DNA of 13,611 bases. Origin: T1Sed10-7 sp041685505. Lineage in GTDB: Bacteria; Actinomycetota; Nitriliruptoria; Nitriliruptorales; Nitriliruptoraceae. Location: NCBI GenBank assembly GCA_041685505.1, contig JAWLFQ010000070.1:1-13611 (forward strand), in the 5' to 3' direction. Position 1 is the stretch's first letter, and every line of letters begins with the position of its first letter. The notes under the pieces are model-generated. The model saw only the letters and a list, made by a program, of their open reading frames with translations, was not told the origin of the DNA and ran no database searches. Position numbers and translations under genes: made by a program. Positions 1 through 6,762 of the stretch are shown piece by piece.

Positions 1-924
1 CGCTTCTCCGAGCAGCTGGTCGCCGATCAGCTCGACCGGGTCTCGCTCAGCTTCCTCGTGGACGAGCTGGAGGTCCGGCGCGGTGGGGTCGCCGCCAACA
101 TCGCCTTCGGGCTCGCGCAGCTGGGACTCGACCCCTTGCTGGTCGGTGCGGTCGGCGAGGACTTCGACAGCGACTACCGGGCGTGGCTCACCCGCCATGG
201 CGTGGACACCTCCGGCGTGCACGTCTCCGAGCTGCGCCACACCGCACGCTTCCTGTGCACCACCGACCTCGACCAGGCCCAGATGGCCAGCTTCTACACC
301 GGCGCGATGGAGGAGGCCCGCTTCATCGAGCTGGCGCCCCTGGCGGAGCGGCACGGCGCCCTCGACCTGGTGGTGATCTCGCCCAACGACCCCGAGGCGA
401 TGCTGCGGCACACCTCGGAGTGCCGCCAGCTCGGCATGCCCTTCATGGCCGACCCGGGTCAGCAGCTGGCGCGCATGGAGGGACCGCAGGTGCGCAAGCT
501 GGTGGACCGCGCCACCTACCTGATCACCAACGACTACGAGAAGGCGCTGCTGGAGTCCAAGACGGGCTGGTCCGACGCCGAGGTCCTCACGCGCGTCGGG
601 ACCCGGATCACCACGCGCGGACCGGATGGCTCGCTGCTCGAGCGCGACGACGGCACCCGCATCGAGGTCCCGGCCGCCCCCGAGCAGCGGCGCGAGGATC
701 CCACCGGTGTCGGCGACGCCTTCCGTGCCGGGCTGCTGGCCGGTCTCGCGTGGCACCTGCCCTTGGAGCGCTGTGCACAGCTGGGATCGCTGGTGGCCAC
801 CTACGTGCTGGAGCACATCGGCACCCAGGAGTACGACCTCGAACGCGAGGACGTGCTCACACGGCTCGGCGCGATCTACGGCGCGGCCGCCGCCGAGGAG
901 GTCGCCGTCCACCTGCCGGAGTGA
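1..924 (+). CDS. adoK: Adenosine kinase (PfkB/ribokinase family), 5' end outside window
   Basis: The enzyme phosphorylates adenosine to AMP with ATP in the cytosol (purine salvage). The frame is open from base 1 and the first in-window residues, RFSEQLVADQLDRVSLSF, already belong to the family fold, so the true start lies upstream. About 15-20 residues are probably missing. The GTG at 58 is internal and should not be used as the start. The N-terminal PfkB signature is seen as RRGGVAANIAFGLAQLG. The C-terminal signature DPTGVGDAFRAG carries the catalytic Asp at in-window codon 239. The segments HTARFLCTTDLDQAQMASFY, NDPEAMLRHTSECRQLG, DPGQQLAR and TNDYEKALLESKTGWS closely resemble mycobacterial adenosine kinase (Rv2202c type) as I recall it, which is why I prefer adenosine over a sugar as substrate. 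The stop is TGA at 922-924. The next gene on the same strand starts 74 bp further on. The alternative is another PfkB sugar or nucleoside kinase. Confidence 0.88.
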   Translation, partial: RFSEQLVADQLDRVSLSFLVDELEVRRGGVAANIAFGLAQLGLDPLLVGAVGEDFDSDYRAWLTRHGVDTSGVHVSELRHTARFLCTTDLDQAQMASFYTGAMEEARFIELAPLAERHGALDLVVISPNDPEAMLRHTSECRQLGMPFMADPGQQLARMEGPQVRKLVDRATYLITNDYEKALLESKTGWSDAEVLTRVGTRITTRGPDGSLLERDDGTRIEVPAAPEQRREDPTGVGDAFRAGLLAGLAWHLPLERCAQLGSLVATYVLEHIGTQEYDLEREDVLTRLGAIYGAAAAEEVAVHLPE

Positions 925-960
925 GGTGACGACCACCCTCCGGCATCCCATCACATCTCA

Positions 961-983
961 CGCTTGAGCGCAGCGCGCAAGCG
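961..983 (+). terminator. Hairpin after adoK, possible terminator
   Basis: An inverted repeat lies 36 bases after the adoK stop. Bases 961-970 pair with 974-983 around a CAG loop, with one A/G mismatch at 967/977. No T-run follows, so it is not a classical intrinsic terminator. High-GC actinobacteria often have such U-less hairpins. It lies 15 bases before the start of the GGDEF gene, so it could equally shape that gene's leader. Confidence 0.4.
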
Positions 984-998
984 GCCGATACCTCACGT

Positions 999-2036
999 AT
1001 GCAGCGCTCGGCACTCGACCCGCAACACGCCTTCTGGCGTGCCCACGACCACTCCGGTGCGCTCGTGGCCGCAGGAGGCGGTGGGCTGGTGGTCTTCTAC
1101 GCCGTGCTGACCTGGCAGCAGCCCCAGCGGGCGGTGATGCTGTCCATCGGGTTGGCCGCCCTGCTGCTGGTCCCGCCGCTGCTGCTCCTGCTGCCGGCAG
1201 GCTCTGCCACCCTGGTCAGGTGGCGCGCGACCCTCTACTACTCGCTGGAGATCGTGGGCATCGGCGTGGTCACCACGCTGGTGTGGCTGGACGGCGGGCT
1301 GGGCAGCCCGCTGACCTTGCTGTACCTGGTGGTCCTGGTCCACGGCATGGCGGTCTATCCCACCTCGGTGGCCATGGGCATGACCGCCCTGGTGCTGGGG
1401 GCCTACCTCCTGCTGGCGCTGGCGGCAGGCGTGGACGTGGCACGGGCGACGACCGCAGCCGGTGCGATCCTGCTCACGGCCGCGGTCGCCGCGATCGGGG
1501 CACGCAGCCACATCAGCCTCCAGCAGCATCAGTTGCGCATCCAGGCCCTGCTCCACCGCCAGGCGCGCACCGACGGACTGACGGGTGCACGCAACCGTCA
1601 GGGCATCGAGGAAGCCATCGACGCGCAGCTGGCCCGCACCGCGAGCGACTCCCCCACCGCGGTGCTGGCCCTCGACCTCGACGGCTTCAAGGTGCTCAAC
1701 GACACCGAGGGTCACCCGGTGGGTGACCGCATCCTGCAGCAGGTCGTGGCCATCCTGGAACATGCCAGCCGGGCGGACGACGTGATCGGTCGACAGGGGG
1801 GCGATGAGTTCCTGGTCCTGCTGCCCGACGCCGACGGCGAGGCGGCGGGACGGGTCGCCGCACGCATCCACGAACGCCTGGCAACCGAGTCGGTGCCGGT
1901 GACCGTGAGCATCGGTATCGCCACCACCACGCGCCGAGAGGACGCGCGGGCGCTGCTCGCCCGCGCCGACGAGGCGCTCTACAGCGCCAAGCGGGACGGC
2001 CGTGGACGCACGTGCAGGGCGCTGGTGTCCCACTGA
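999..2036 (+). CDS. Membrane-anchored diguanylate cyclase (GGDEF domain)
   Basis: The predicted enzyme makes cyclic di-GMP from two GTP at the inner face of the membrane. It has 345 residues. The N-terminal half has about six hydrophobic segments (near 20-40, 46-66, 80-97, 100-120, 122-146 and 149-167) and no recognisable periplasmic sensor domain, so this is a bare membrane sensor of unknown ligand. A short helix around 170-190 leads into the GGDEF domain at about 190-340. The active-site motif is intact (GGDEF, residues 267-271). ARTDGLTGARNR and the metal-site region LDLDGFKVLND are present. RADD at 258-261 lies exactly five residues before GGDEF, the position of the inhibitory I-site RxxD, so product feedback inhibition is expected. 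The ATG at 999 is the first start that retains the whole membrane part. I see no strong ribosome-binding site. The gene converges on the EAL gene that ends at 2077. Confidence 0.9.
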   Translation: MQRSALDPQHAFWRAHDHSGALVAAGGGGLVVFYAVLTWQQPQRAVMLSIGLAALLLVPPLLLLLPAGSATLVRWRATLYYSLEIVGIGVVTTLVWLDGGLGSPLTLLYLVVLVHGMAVYPTSVAMGMTALVLGAYLLLALAAGVDVARATTAAGAILLTAAVAAIGARSHISLQQHQLRIQALLHRQARTDGLTGARNRQGIEEAIDAQLARTASDSPTAVLALDLDGFKVLNDTEGHPVGDRILQQVVAILEHASRADDVIGRQGGDEFLVLLPDADGEAAGRVAARIHERLATESVPVTVSIGIATTTRREDARALLARADEALYSAKRDGRGRTCRALVSH

Positions 2037-2076
2037 GCACGTTGTTGCGACGAGCCCTGCCCGGTCGCTGGACGCG

Positions 2077-4017
2077 CTAGGCGCGTGTGCGGTCCACCGG
2101 CCCGGGGCGGCCCAGGAAGTAGCCCTGGACCAGATCGACCCCGAGCTCGCGGACCACGTCCAGGGTCGCCTGGTCCTCCACGCCCTCGCCCACCGTGCGC
2201 AACCCGAATGCGTGGGCCAGGCTGACCACCGCGGCGATCACGTGGCGGCTGGCCGGGTTGGTGGTCACGTCGCGAACGAACTCGACATCGATCTTCAGCT
2301 CGTCGATGTGGAGCTGCTTGAGGTAGGTGAACCCGCCGTACCCGGTCCCGAAGTCGTCCAGGGCGAGCGCGCACCCGAGCTCGTGGACCCGCGCCGCGAA
2401 GCGGGTCGCCTGCAGGTCGCTGTCGAGCAGGGCGGTCTCGGTGATCTCGAACATCACCAGCGCCGGATCCGCCCCCGTCTCCTCCAGCAGCTGCTCGATC
2501 AGGTGCAGCAGCGTGGCGTCGTCCAGCGACGTCGCCGAGAGGTTGATCTGCACCGGCAGTCCGGTCGCAGCCAGGCGCAGCCCGTGCACCAGGACCCAGC
2601 GGTCGATGGCGGGGGCCAGCCCGAACTCCTCCGCGATGGGCAGGAACATCCCGGGAGGGATGATGTTGTCGGGATCGTCCGCGTCGCGCATGCGCAGCAG
2701 CAGCTCGTGCTGCACGATGTCGCCCGTGGCCACGTCGACGATGGGCTGGGCGTACAGCACGAAGCCATCGGTGGCCAGGGCGTCGCGGATCCGCCCGATC
2801 CACCGGGTCTGTTCGACCTGCAGCGCCAGACCGGCCTCACGGGCGCGACGCTCGCTGATGTCGCGGTAGACCACGACCCACCCCGTCGGGTCCTGCTGGT
2901 TCGTACCGACCAGCGGCGTGGCCACGAACTCGATGGGGACCTCGGTGCCGTCACCGCGGACGACCGTGGCCTCGACCGGCTGCCGGGGGTCGACGGTGGC
3001 CAGCGAGGTCGGATCGCAGGGCGTGCCGTCGTCGGCACGGAGCCAGGTGGTGAGACGCACGCCGAGCGCCTCGGTGACGTAGACGTCGAGCAGCTCCTGG
3101 CCGCGCGGGTTCACGTAGGTGATCCGACCGCCGGTGTCCAGCACACACAGGCCGTCACCGATGCTGTCGGTGATCGCCTTCAGCTCCCGGTTCGATCGTG
3201 CCAGCTGGTCCTCGATCGCCACCCGCAGCGACAGGTCGAGGCTGACGGTGACCATGCCGGTCGGCTCGCCGTCGGCGTCGTGGACGGGAGCGGTCCGCAC
3301 ATGTGCCGGGAAGCGCGAGCCGTCGGCGCGTGCCACCGTCAGCTGCCCGTCCCAGGAGCCGTGCTCCTGCGTGCTGCCGATGAAGGCGTGGGGCTCCCCG
3401 TCGCCGTCGACCGGGTCCATGAGCTGGTAGATCGGCCGACCGATCGCCGCATCGGCCGACCAGCCGTAGAGCCGCTCGGCGGCCCGACTCCACACCCGCA
3501 CCACCCCGGCGAGGTCGGTGACCACCACCGCGGCAGCCACATCGTCGAGCAGCAACGACCGGGCGCGGACGTCGTTCTGCAACTGCTTGCGGTCGGAGAC
3601 GTTGTCGTGGACCACCAGCAGGTGGGTCTCGCCATCGACGATCATGGGTCGCGCGCTGAGCCGGAACCAGCGCTGCGCTTCGGGCGTATGGCAGGGGTAC
3701 TCGAGGGTGTACTCGGGCAGTTCGCCGGCCAGCACCTGGTGGAGCCCCTCGAGCGCTGCGGCCGCGGTCGGTTCGGTGGCCGCGGCCCGCTCGCAGACCG
3801 CCAGGTAGTTGACGCCGACCGCGGTGGCCTGGGGTGCCCCGCCGTTGTCGGCCGCGAACCGCTCCCAGGCGCGGTTGACCACCTCGATGGTGCCGTCGGC
3901 CGCCAGGACCGCGACGTGCGACGCCCACGCATCGAAGAGCGACCGGGCGACCACGGGGCCGTCGGATGATGGTGACCGTGGGGTCGGTGAGGAGTGCGAG
4001 ACCGCGACCTGCGTCAC
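2077..4017 (-). CDS. Soluble PAS-PAS-PAS-EAL cyclic-di-GMP phosphodiesterase
   Basis: The predicted enzyme hydrolyses cyclic di-GMP to pGpG under control of PAS sensor domains. With the GTG start at 4017 it has 646 residues. Three PAS-like domains lie at about 20-140, 150-262 and 275-388, the last ending in VVYRDISERRARE as PAS domains often do. A short helix then leads to an EAL domain at about 410-640. There is no GGDEF domain and no membrane segment. Expected catalytic residues are present: E438 (in ELL, a variant of EAL), N492 (INLSA), E524 (EITE), D554/D555 (LDDFGTGY), K575 (LKID), E611 (GEGVED) and Q631 (QGY). It therefore looks active. I chose the GTG because AAGGA sits nine bases upstream. 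An in-frame ATG at 4083 would add 22 Pro/Thr-rich residues but has a poorer binding site. The gene follows serC on the same strand after 185 bp and faces the GGDEF gene across 40 bp. Confidence 0.88.
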   Translation of the reverse strand: MTQVAVSHSSPTPRSPSSDGPVVARSLFDAWASHVAVLAADGTIEVVNRAWERFAADNGGAPQATAVGVNYLAVCERAAATEPTAAAALEGLHQVLAGELPEYTLEYPCHTPEAQRWFRLSARPMIVDGETHLLVVHDNVSDRKQLQNDVRARSLLLDDVAAAVVVTDLAGVVRVWSRAAERLYGWSADAAIGRPIYQLMDPVDGDGEPHAFIGSTQEHGSWDGQLTVARADGSRFPAHVRTAPVHDADGEPTGMVTVSLDLSLRVAIEDQLARSNRELKAITDSIGDGLCVLDTGGRITYVNPRGQELLDVYVTEALGVRLTTWLRADDGTPCDPTSLATVDPRQPVEATVVRGDGTEVPIEFVATPLVGTNQQDPTGWVVVYRDISERRAREAGLALQVEQTRWIGRIRDALATDGFVLYAQPIVDVATGDIVQHELLLRMRDADDPDNIIPPGMFLPIAEEFGLAPAIDRWVLVHGLRLAATGLPVQINLSATSLDDATLLHLIEQLLEETGADPALVMFEITETALLDSDLQATRFAARVHELGCALALDDFGTGYGGFTYLKQLHIDELKIDVEFVRDVTTNPASRHVIAAVVSLAHAFGLRTVGEGVEDQATLDVVRELGVDLVQGYFLGRPGPVDRTRA

Positions 4018-4131
4018 GAGTGGACATCCTTGGATCGAGGTCACCGACGTGGTCGCCGGTGGTGGGATCGTGCGGTGGTCCATGACCCGCACCACCCGAG
4101 ACCCCCGGGCGTTCACGTAGTCGCGTGGTAA

Positions 4132-4145
4132 GGGTATCGACACCC
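4132..4145. promoter_or_regulatory. Near-palindrome in serC to EAL-gene spacer, possible operator
   Basis: GGGTATCGACACCC is a 14-base inverted repeat with six of seven pairs matched. It lies about 115 bases before the chosen start of the PAS-EAL gene, in the 185-bp spacer downstream of serC. The spacer also has a weak hairpin (ATGGC at 4147-4151 with GCCAT at 4164-4168), but no clear promoter hexamers and no T-rich terminator. An operator role is only a guess from symmetry and position. Confidence 0.2.
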
Positions 4146-4202
4146 CATGGCGGACCCGTAGGAGCCATCGGCCCTGCCAGGGGGGGCGAGCGCCTCCGCT
4201 AG

Positions 4203-5324
4203 CTAGCCCGGCAGGCGCTCCACGATGTAGTCCACGCAGGCGGTGTAGGCCTCGAGGTCGGCGGCGTCCACGGCCGGGAACATGCCCACGCGCAGCTGGT
4301 TGCGGCCGAGCTTGCGGTAGGGCTCGGTGTCGAGGACGCCGTTGGCGCGCAGCACCGAGGTCACCTGCTCGGCGGGGACGTCCTCGTCGAGGTCGATCGT
4401 GGCCACGACCAGGGAACGGGCATCGGGCTCGGTCACGAAGGGTGCCGCCCACCCACGGGAACGGGCCCAGCCGTAGAGCTGCTCGGCCTTGGCCCGCTGT
4501 GCGGCGACGACACCGTCGAGGTCGTCGAAGGTCGCCAGCATCCACTCGACCTGCTCCGCAGCGAGGAACACCGTGGACACCGAGGGGGTGTTGTAGGTCT
4601 GGTGCTTGCGGCTGTTGTCGAGCGCCGTGGCCAGATCCAGGAAGGTGGGGATGTAGCGCCCCGAGGCGCTGATCGCCGCGATGCGTTCCACCGCCCTCGG
4701 TGACAGCAGGGCCACGGTCAGCCCACCCTCGGCGGCGAAACCCTTCTGCAGGCTGAAGTAGTACACGTCCACGGCGTCGAGGTCGACGGGCAGGCCGCCC
4801 GCGCCCGAGGTGGCATCCACCAGCACCAGCGCATCGTCCACGCGTGCGGGGTGCTGCATCACCCCGGTGGAGGTCTCGTTGTGGGTGAAGGCCTGGACGT
4901 CGCAGCCGGGGGCGGGGCCGGCCACCGGTCGGGTCCCCGGCTCCGCGCTCACCACGTCCGGTTCCTCCAGCCACGGCGCGGCGGCGGTGGCGGCGGCGAA
5001 CTTGCCGCTGAACTCGCCGAAGGCGTAGTGGCGGGCACGCCCTTCGACCAGCCCGAAGGCGGCGGCGTCCCAGAAGGCGGTGGCACCGCCGAGGGTGACC
5101 AGGACCTCGTAGCCCTCGGGCAGACCGAACAGCGTCGCGATCCCCTCCTGGAGCCGTTGGACCTCGCCGCGCACCCGCGGCTTGCGGTGCGAGGTACCGA
5201 GCAGGCCGTCAGCCACCTCGGCGAGACGCTGGACGGCCTCGGGACGCACCTTGCTGGGGCCACAGCCGAAGCGACCATCGGTGGGCAGGAGGTCGGCGGG
5301 GAGCTCGAGCGGTGCGGTGGGCAC
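4203..5324 (-). CDS. serC: Phosphoserine aminotransferase
   Basis: This PLP enzyme converts 3-phosphohydroxypyruvate and glutamate to phosphoserine and 2-oxoglutarate, the second step of serine biosynthesis, and can also serve pyridoxal phosphate synthesis. It has 373 residues, the usual length of the actinobacterial type. Diagnostic segments are DGRFGCGPSKVR and GTSHRKPRVR near the N-terminus, GGATAFWDAAAFGL, FTHNETSTGV, VDATSGAGGLPVD, the PLP lysine K194 in SLQKGFAAEGG, NSRKHQTYNTPS, and DTEPYRKLGRNQLRVGMFP near the C-terminus. The GTG at 5324 is preferred because it gives the family's short N-terminal lead before DGRFG and has GAGG six bases upstream. Longer open reading upstream has no family similarity. 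The gene is divergent from the aspC-like aminotransferase. Confidence 0.93.
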   Translation of the reverse strand: MPTAPLELPADLLPTDGRFGCGPSKVRPEAVQRLAEVADGLLGTSHRKPRVRGEVQRLQEGIATLFGLPEGYEVLVTLGGATAFWDAAAFGLVEGRARHYAFGEFSGKFAAATAAAPWLEEPDVVSAEPGTRPVAGPAPGCDVQAFTHNETSTGVMQHPARVDDALVLVDATSGAGGLPVDLDAVDVYYFSLQKGFAAEGGLTVALLSPRAVERIAAISASGRYIPTFLDLATALDNSRKHQTYNTPSVSTVFLAAEQVEWMLATFDDLDGVVAAQRAKAEQLYGWARSRGWAAPFVTEPDARSLVVATIDLDEDVPAEQVTSVLRANGVLDTEPYRKLGRNQLRVGMFPAVDAADLEAYTACVDYIVERLPG

Positions 5325-5351
5325 GGTGGACCTCGCAGCAGGGATCGGGGT

Positions 5352-5378
5352 GGCGTGGCGCCGGCGCCGGGTGACGCC
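5352..5378 (-). promoter_or_regulatory. Hairpin in serC leader
   Basis: GGCGT at 5352-5356 pairs with ACGCC at 5374-5378. Inside it is the perfect 12-base palindrome GGCGCCGGCGCC (5357-5368). On the minus strand this folds about 28 bases upstream of the serC GTG, so it could affect serC translation or mRNA stability. GC-rich DNA makes such palindromes common, so function is uncertain. Confidence 0.3.
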
Positions 5379-5483
5379 GGGCGGTACCGGCAGTGAACAC
5401 CCCCGCCCCGCCGAGTGCCACAGAGGCCCTGTGCACCGCCGTGACGGGCCACACGGCCCCCCTGCCGCCCGCCCCTGCGGCAC

Positions 5484-5489
5484 TAGGCT
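5484..5489 (+). promoter_or_regulatory. Candidate -10 element for aspC-like gene
   Basis: TAGGCT fits the actinobacterial housekeeping -10 pattern (TANNNT) and stands out in GC-rich sequence. It would start transcription about 50 bases before the GTG at 5548. No convincing -35 hexamer is seen 16-18 bases upstream, which is usual in this group but leaves the call weak. Confidence 0.35.
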
Positions 5490-5547
5490 GACGCGCGACC
5501 GCGCGATCCGAACGCGGCCGACCACCGTCGAGACAAGCGAGCGCACC

Positions 5548-6738
5548 GTGTCACTGGCCCGTCGCATCCGCGAGATGGAAGCCTCCCCCACCCTGGCGGT
5601 GGACGCCAAGGCCAAGGCCTTGAAGGCGGCCGGTGAGCCGGTCATCGGCTTCGGTGCCGGTGAGCCCGACTTCCCCACCCCCGACAACATCGTCGAGGCG
5701 GCACGCGCCGCGGCGCTGGAGCCGGCCGCGCACCGCTACTCCCCCGCCGGTGGGCAGCCCGCCCTGCGCGAGGCCGTCGCCGCTGCCACCTCGACCTCGT
5801 CGGGTCAGGCCTACGAGGCCGCCAACGTGGTGATCAGCAACGGGGGCAAGCACGCGCTGTACAACATCTTCATGGCCCTGCTCGACGAGGGTGACGAGGT
5901 GCTGGTGCCCGCGCCCTACTGGGTCTCCTACCCCGCGCAGATCAAGCTGGCCGGTGGCCGGCCCGTGGCCGTGGCCACCACCAAGGACAGCGGCTTCCAG
6001 GCCACGGTCGAACAGCTGGAGATGGCCAGGACCGAGCGCACCACGGCCCTGGTGTTCGTCTCGCCCTCCAACCCGACCGGAGCGGTGTACGACCCCGAGG
6101 CGACCGCCGCGATCGGCGAGTGGGCCGCGGCCAAGGGCATCTGGGTCATCACCGACGAGATCTACGAGCGGCTGGTCTACGGCACCGCCGCCTTCACCTC
6201 CCTGCCCCGGGTGGTGCCCGCCGCCGCCGAGCGCACCATCATCACCAGCGGTGTCGCCAAGTCCTACGCCATGACCGGCTGGCGCGTCGGCTGGGCCGTG
6301 GCGCCCACGGAGCTGGCGGCGGGGATGGGCAAGCTGCAGAGCCAGGTGACCTCCAACGTGTGCAACGTCGCCCAGGCAGCGGCACTGGAGGCCCTCACCG
6401 GCCCCCAGGACGCGGTGGAGGAGATGCGCCTGGCCTTCGACCGCCGGCGCCGGGTCGCCGTGGACGCGCTGTCCGCGATCCCGGGGGTGTCGGTGGTGGA
6501 GCCCACGGGTGCCTTCTACGTCTTCCCCTCCTTCGAGGAGGTGCTCGGCACCGAGATCGCGGGCCGGATGGTGACCACCACCCTGGAGCTCGCCGAGGTG
6601 CTGCTCGAGGAGGCCAAGGTCGCGGTGGTCCCCGGCGAGGCCTTCGGCGCACCCGGCTACGCCCGGCTGTCCTACGCCCTCGGCGACGACGACCTCGCCG
6701 AAGGCATCGCGCGGATCGCGCGCCTGCTGGCGGGCTGA
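5548..6738 (+). CDS. aspC: Class I PLP aminotransferase, probable aspartate aminotransferase
   Basis: The predicted enzyme transfers the amino group between aspartate and 2-oxoglutarate, linking nitrogen to the TCA cycle. It has 396 residues, typical for the subgroup I-gamma (Thermus-like) enzymes. The N-terminal stretch SLARRIREMEASPTLAVDAKAKAL and GAGEPDFPTP (38-45 region) are family hallmarks. Other active-site features are N175 in SPSNPTGAV, D203 and Y206 in TDEIYERLVYG, the Schiff-base lysine K238 in GVAKSYAMTGWRVGW, and the substrate-carboxylate arginine R373 in ARLSYA. The GTG at 5548 keeps the conserved N-terminus, although the ribosome-binding site (AGCGAG) is weak. An aromatic, alanine or prephenate side specificity cannot be excluded from sequence alone. 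The gene ends 22 bp from the convergent permease gene. Confidence 0.88.
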   Translation: MSLARRIREMEASPTLAVDAKAKALKAAGEPVIGFGAGEPDFPTPDNIVEAARAAALEPAAHRYSPAGGQPALREAVAAATSTSSGQAYEAANVVISNGGKHALYNIFMALLDEGDEVLVPAPYWVSYPAQIKLAGGRPVAVATTKDSGFQATVEQLEMARTERTTALVFVSPSNPTGAVYDPEATAAIGEWAAAKGIWVITDEIYERLVYGTAAFTSLPRVVPAAAERTIITSGVAKSYAMTGWRVGWAVAPTELAAGMGKLQSQVTSNVCNVAQAAALEALTGPQDAVEEMRLAFDRRRRVAVDALSAIPGVSVVEPTGAFYVFPSFEEVLGTEIAGRMVTTTLELAEVLLEEAKVAVVPGEAFGAPGYARLSYALGDDDLAEGIARIARLLAG

Positions 6739-6762
6739 GCGGCCGCGCGGCCGCGCGGGCTC
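6737..6762. terminator. Bidirectional terminator-like palindrome between convergent genes
   Basis: The 22-bp gap between the aspC-like stop and the permease stop is almost entirely palindrome. GCGGCCGCGCGGCCGC (6739-6754) is perfectly self-complementary and consists of two abutting NotI sites. A second register pairs GAGC 6737-6740 with GCTC 6759-6762. Either register would give a strong GC hairpin in both transcripts. No T-run is present. Confidence 0.5.

Noticed and set aside
2002..3969. A 655-codon open frame on the plus strand opposite the PAS-EAL gene
   Set aside because: It is rich in Gln, His, Arg, Gly and Val with no domain, and is the mirror of the GC3-biased EAL gene. The minus-strand frame has PAS and EAL motifs throughout.
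4084..4974. Upstream extension of the PAS-EAL frame through serC
   Set aside because: The open frame exists only because stops are rare in GC-rich DNA. Its residues are Arg/Gly/Pro-rich and it lies over the well-supported serC gene in another frame.
5182..5547. N-terminal extension of the aspC-like gene into serC
   Set aside because: The extension overlaps the serC coding sequence and leader, has no family similarity, and would put over 100 foreign residues before a conserved N-terminus.
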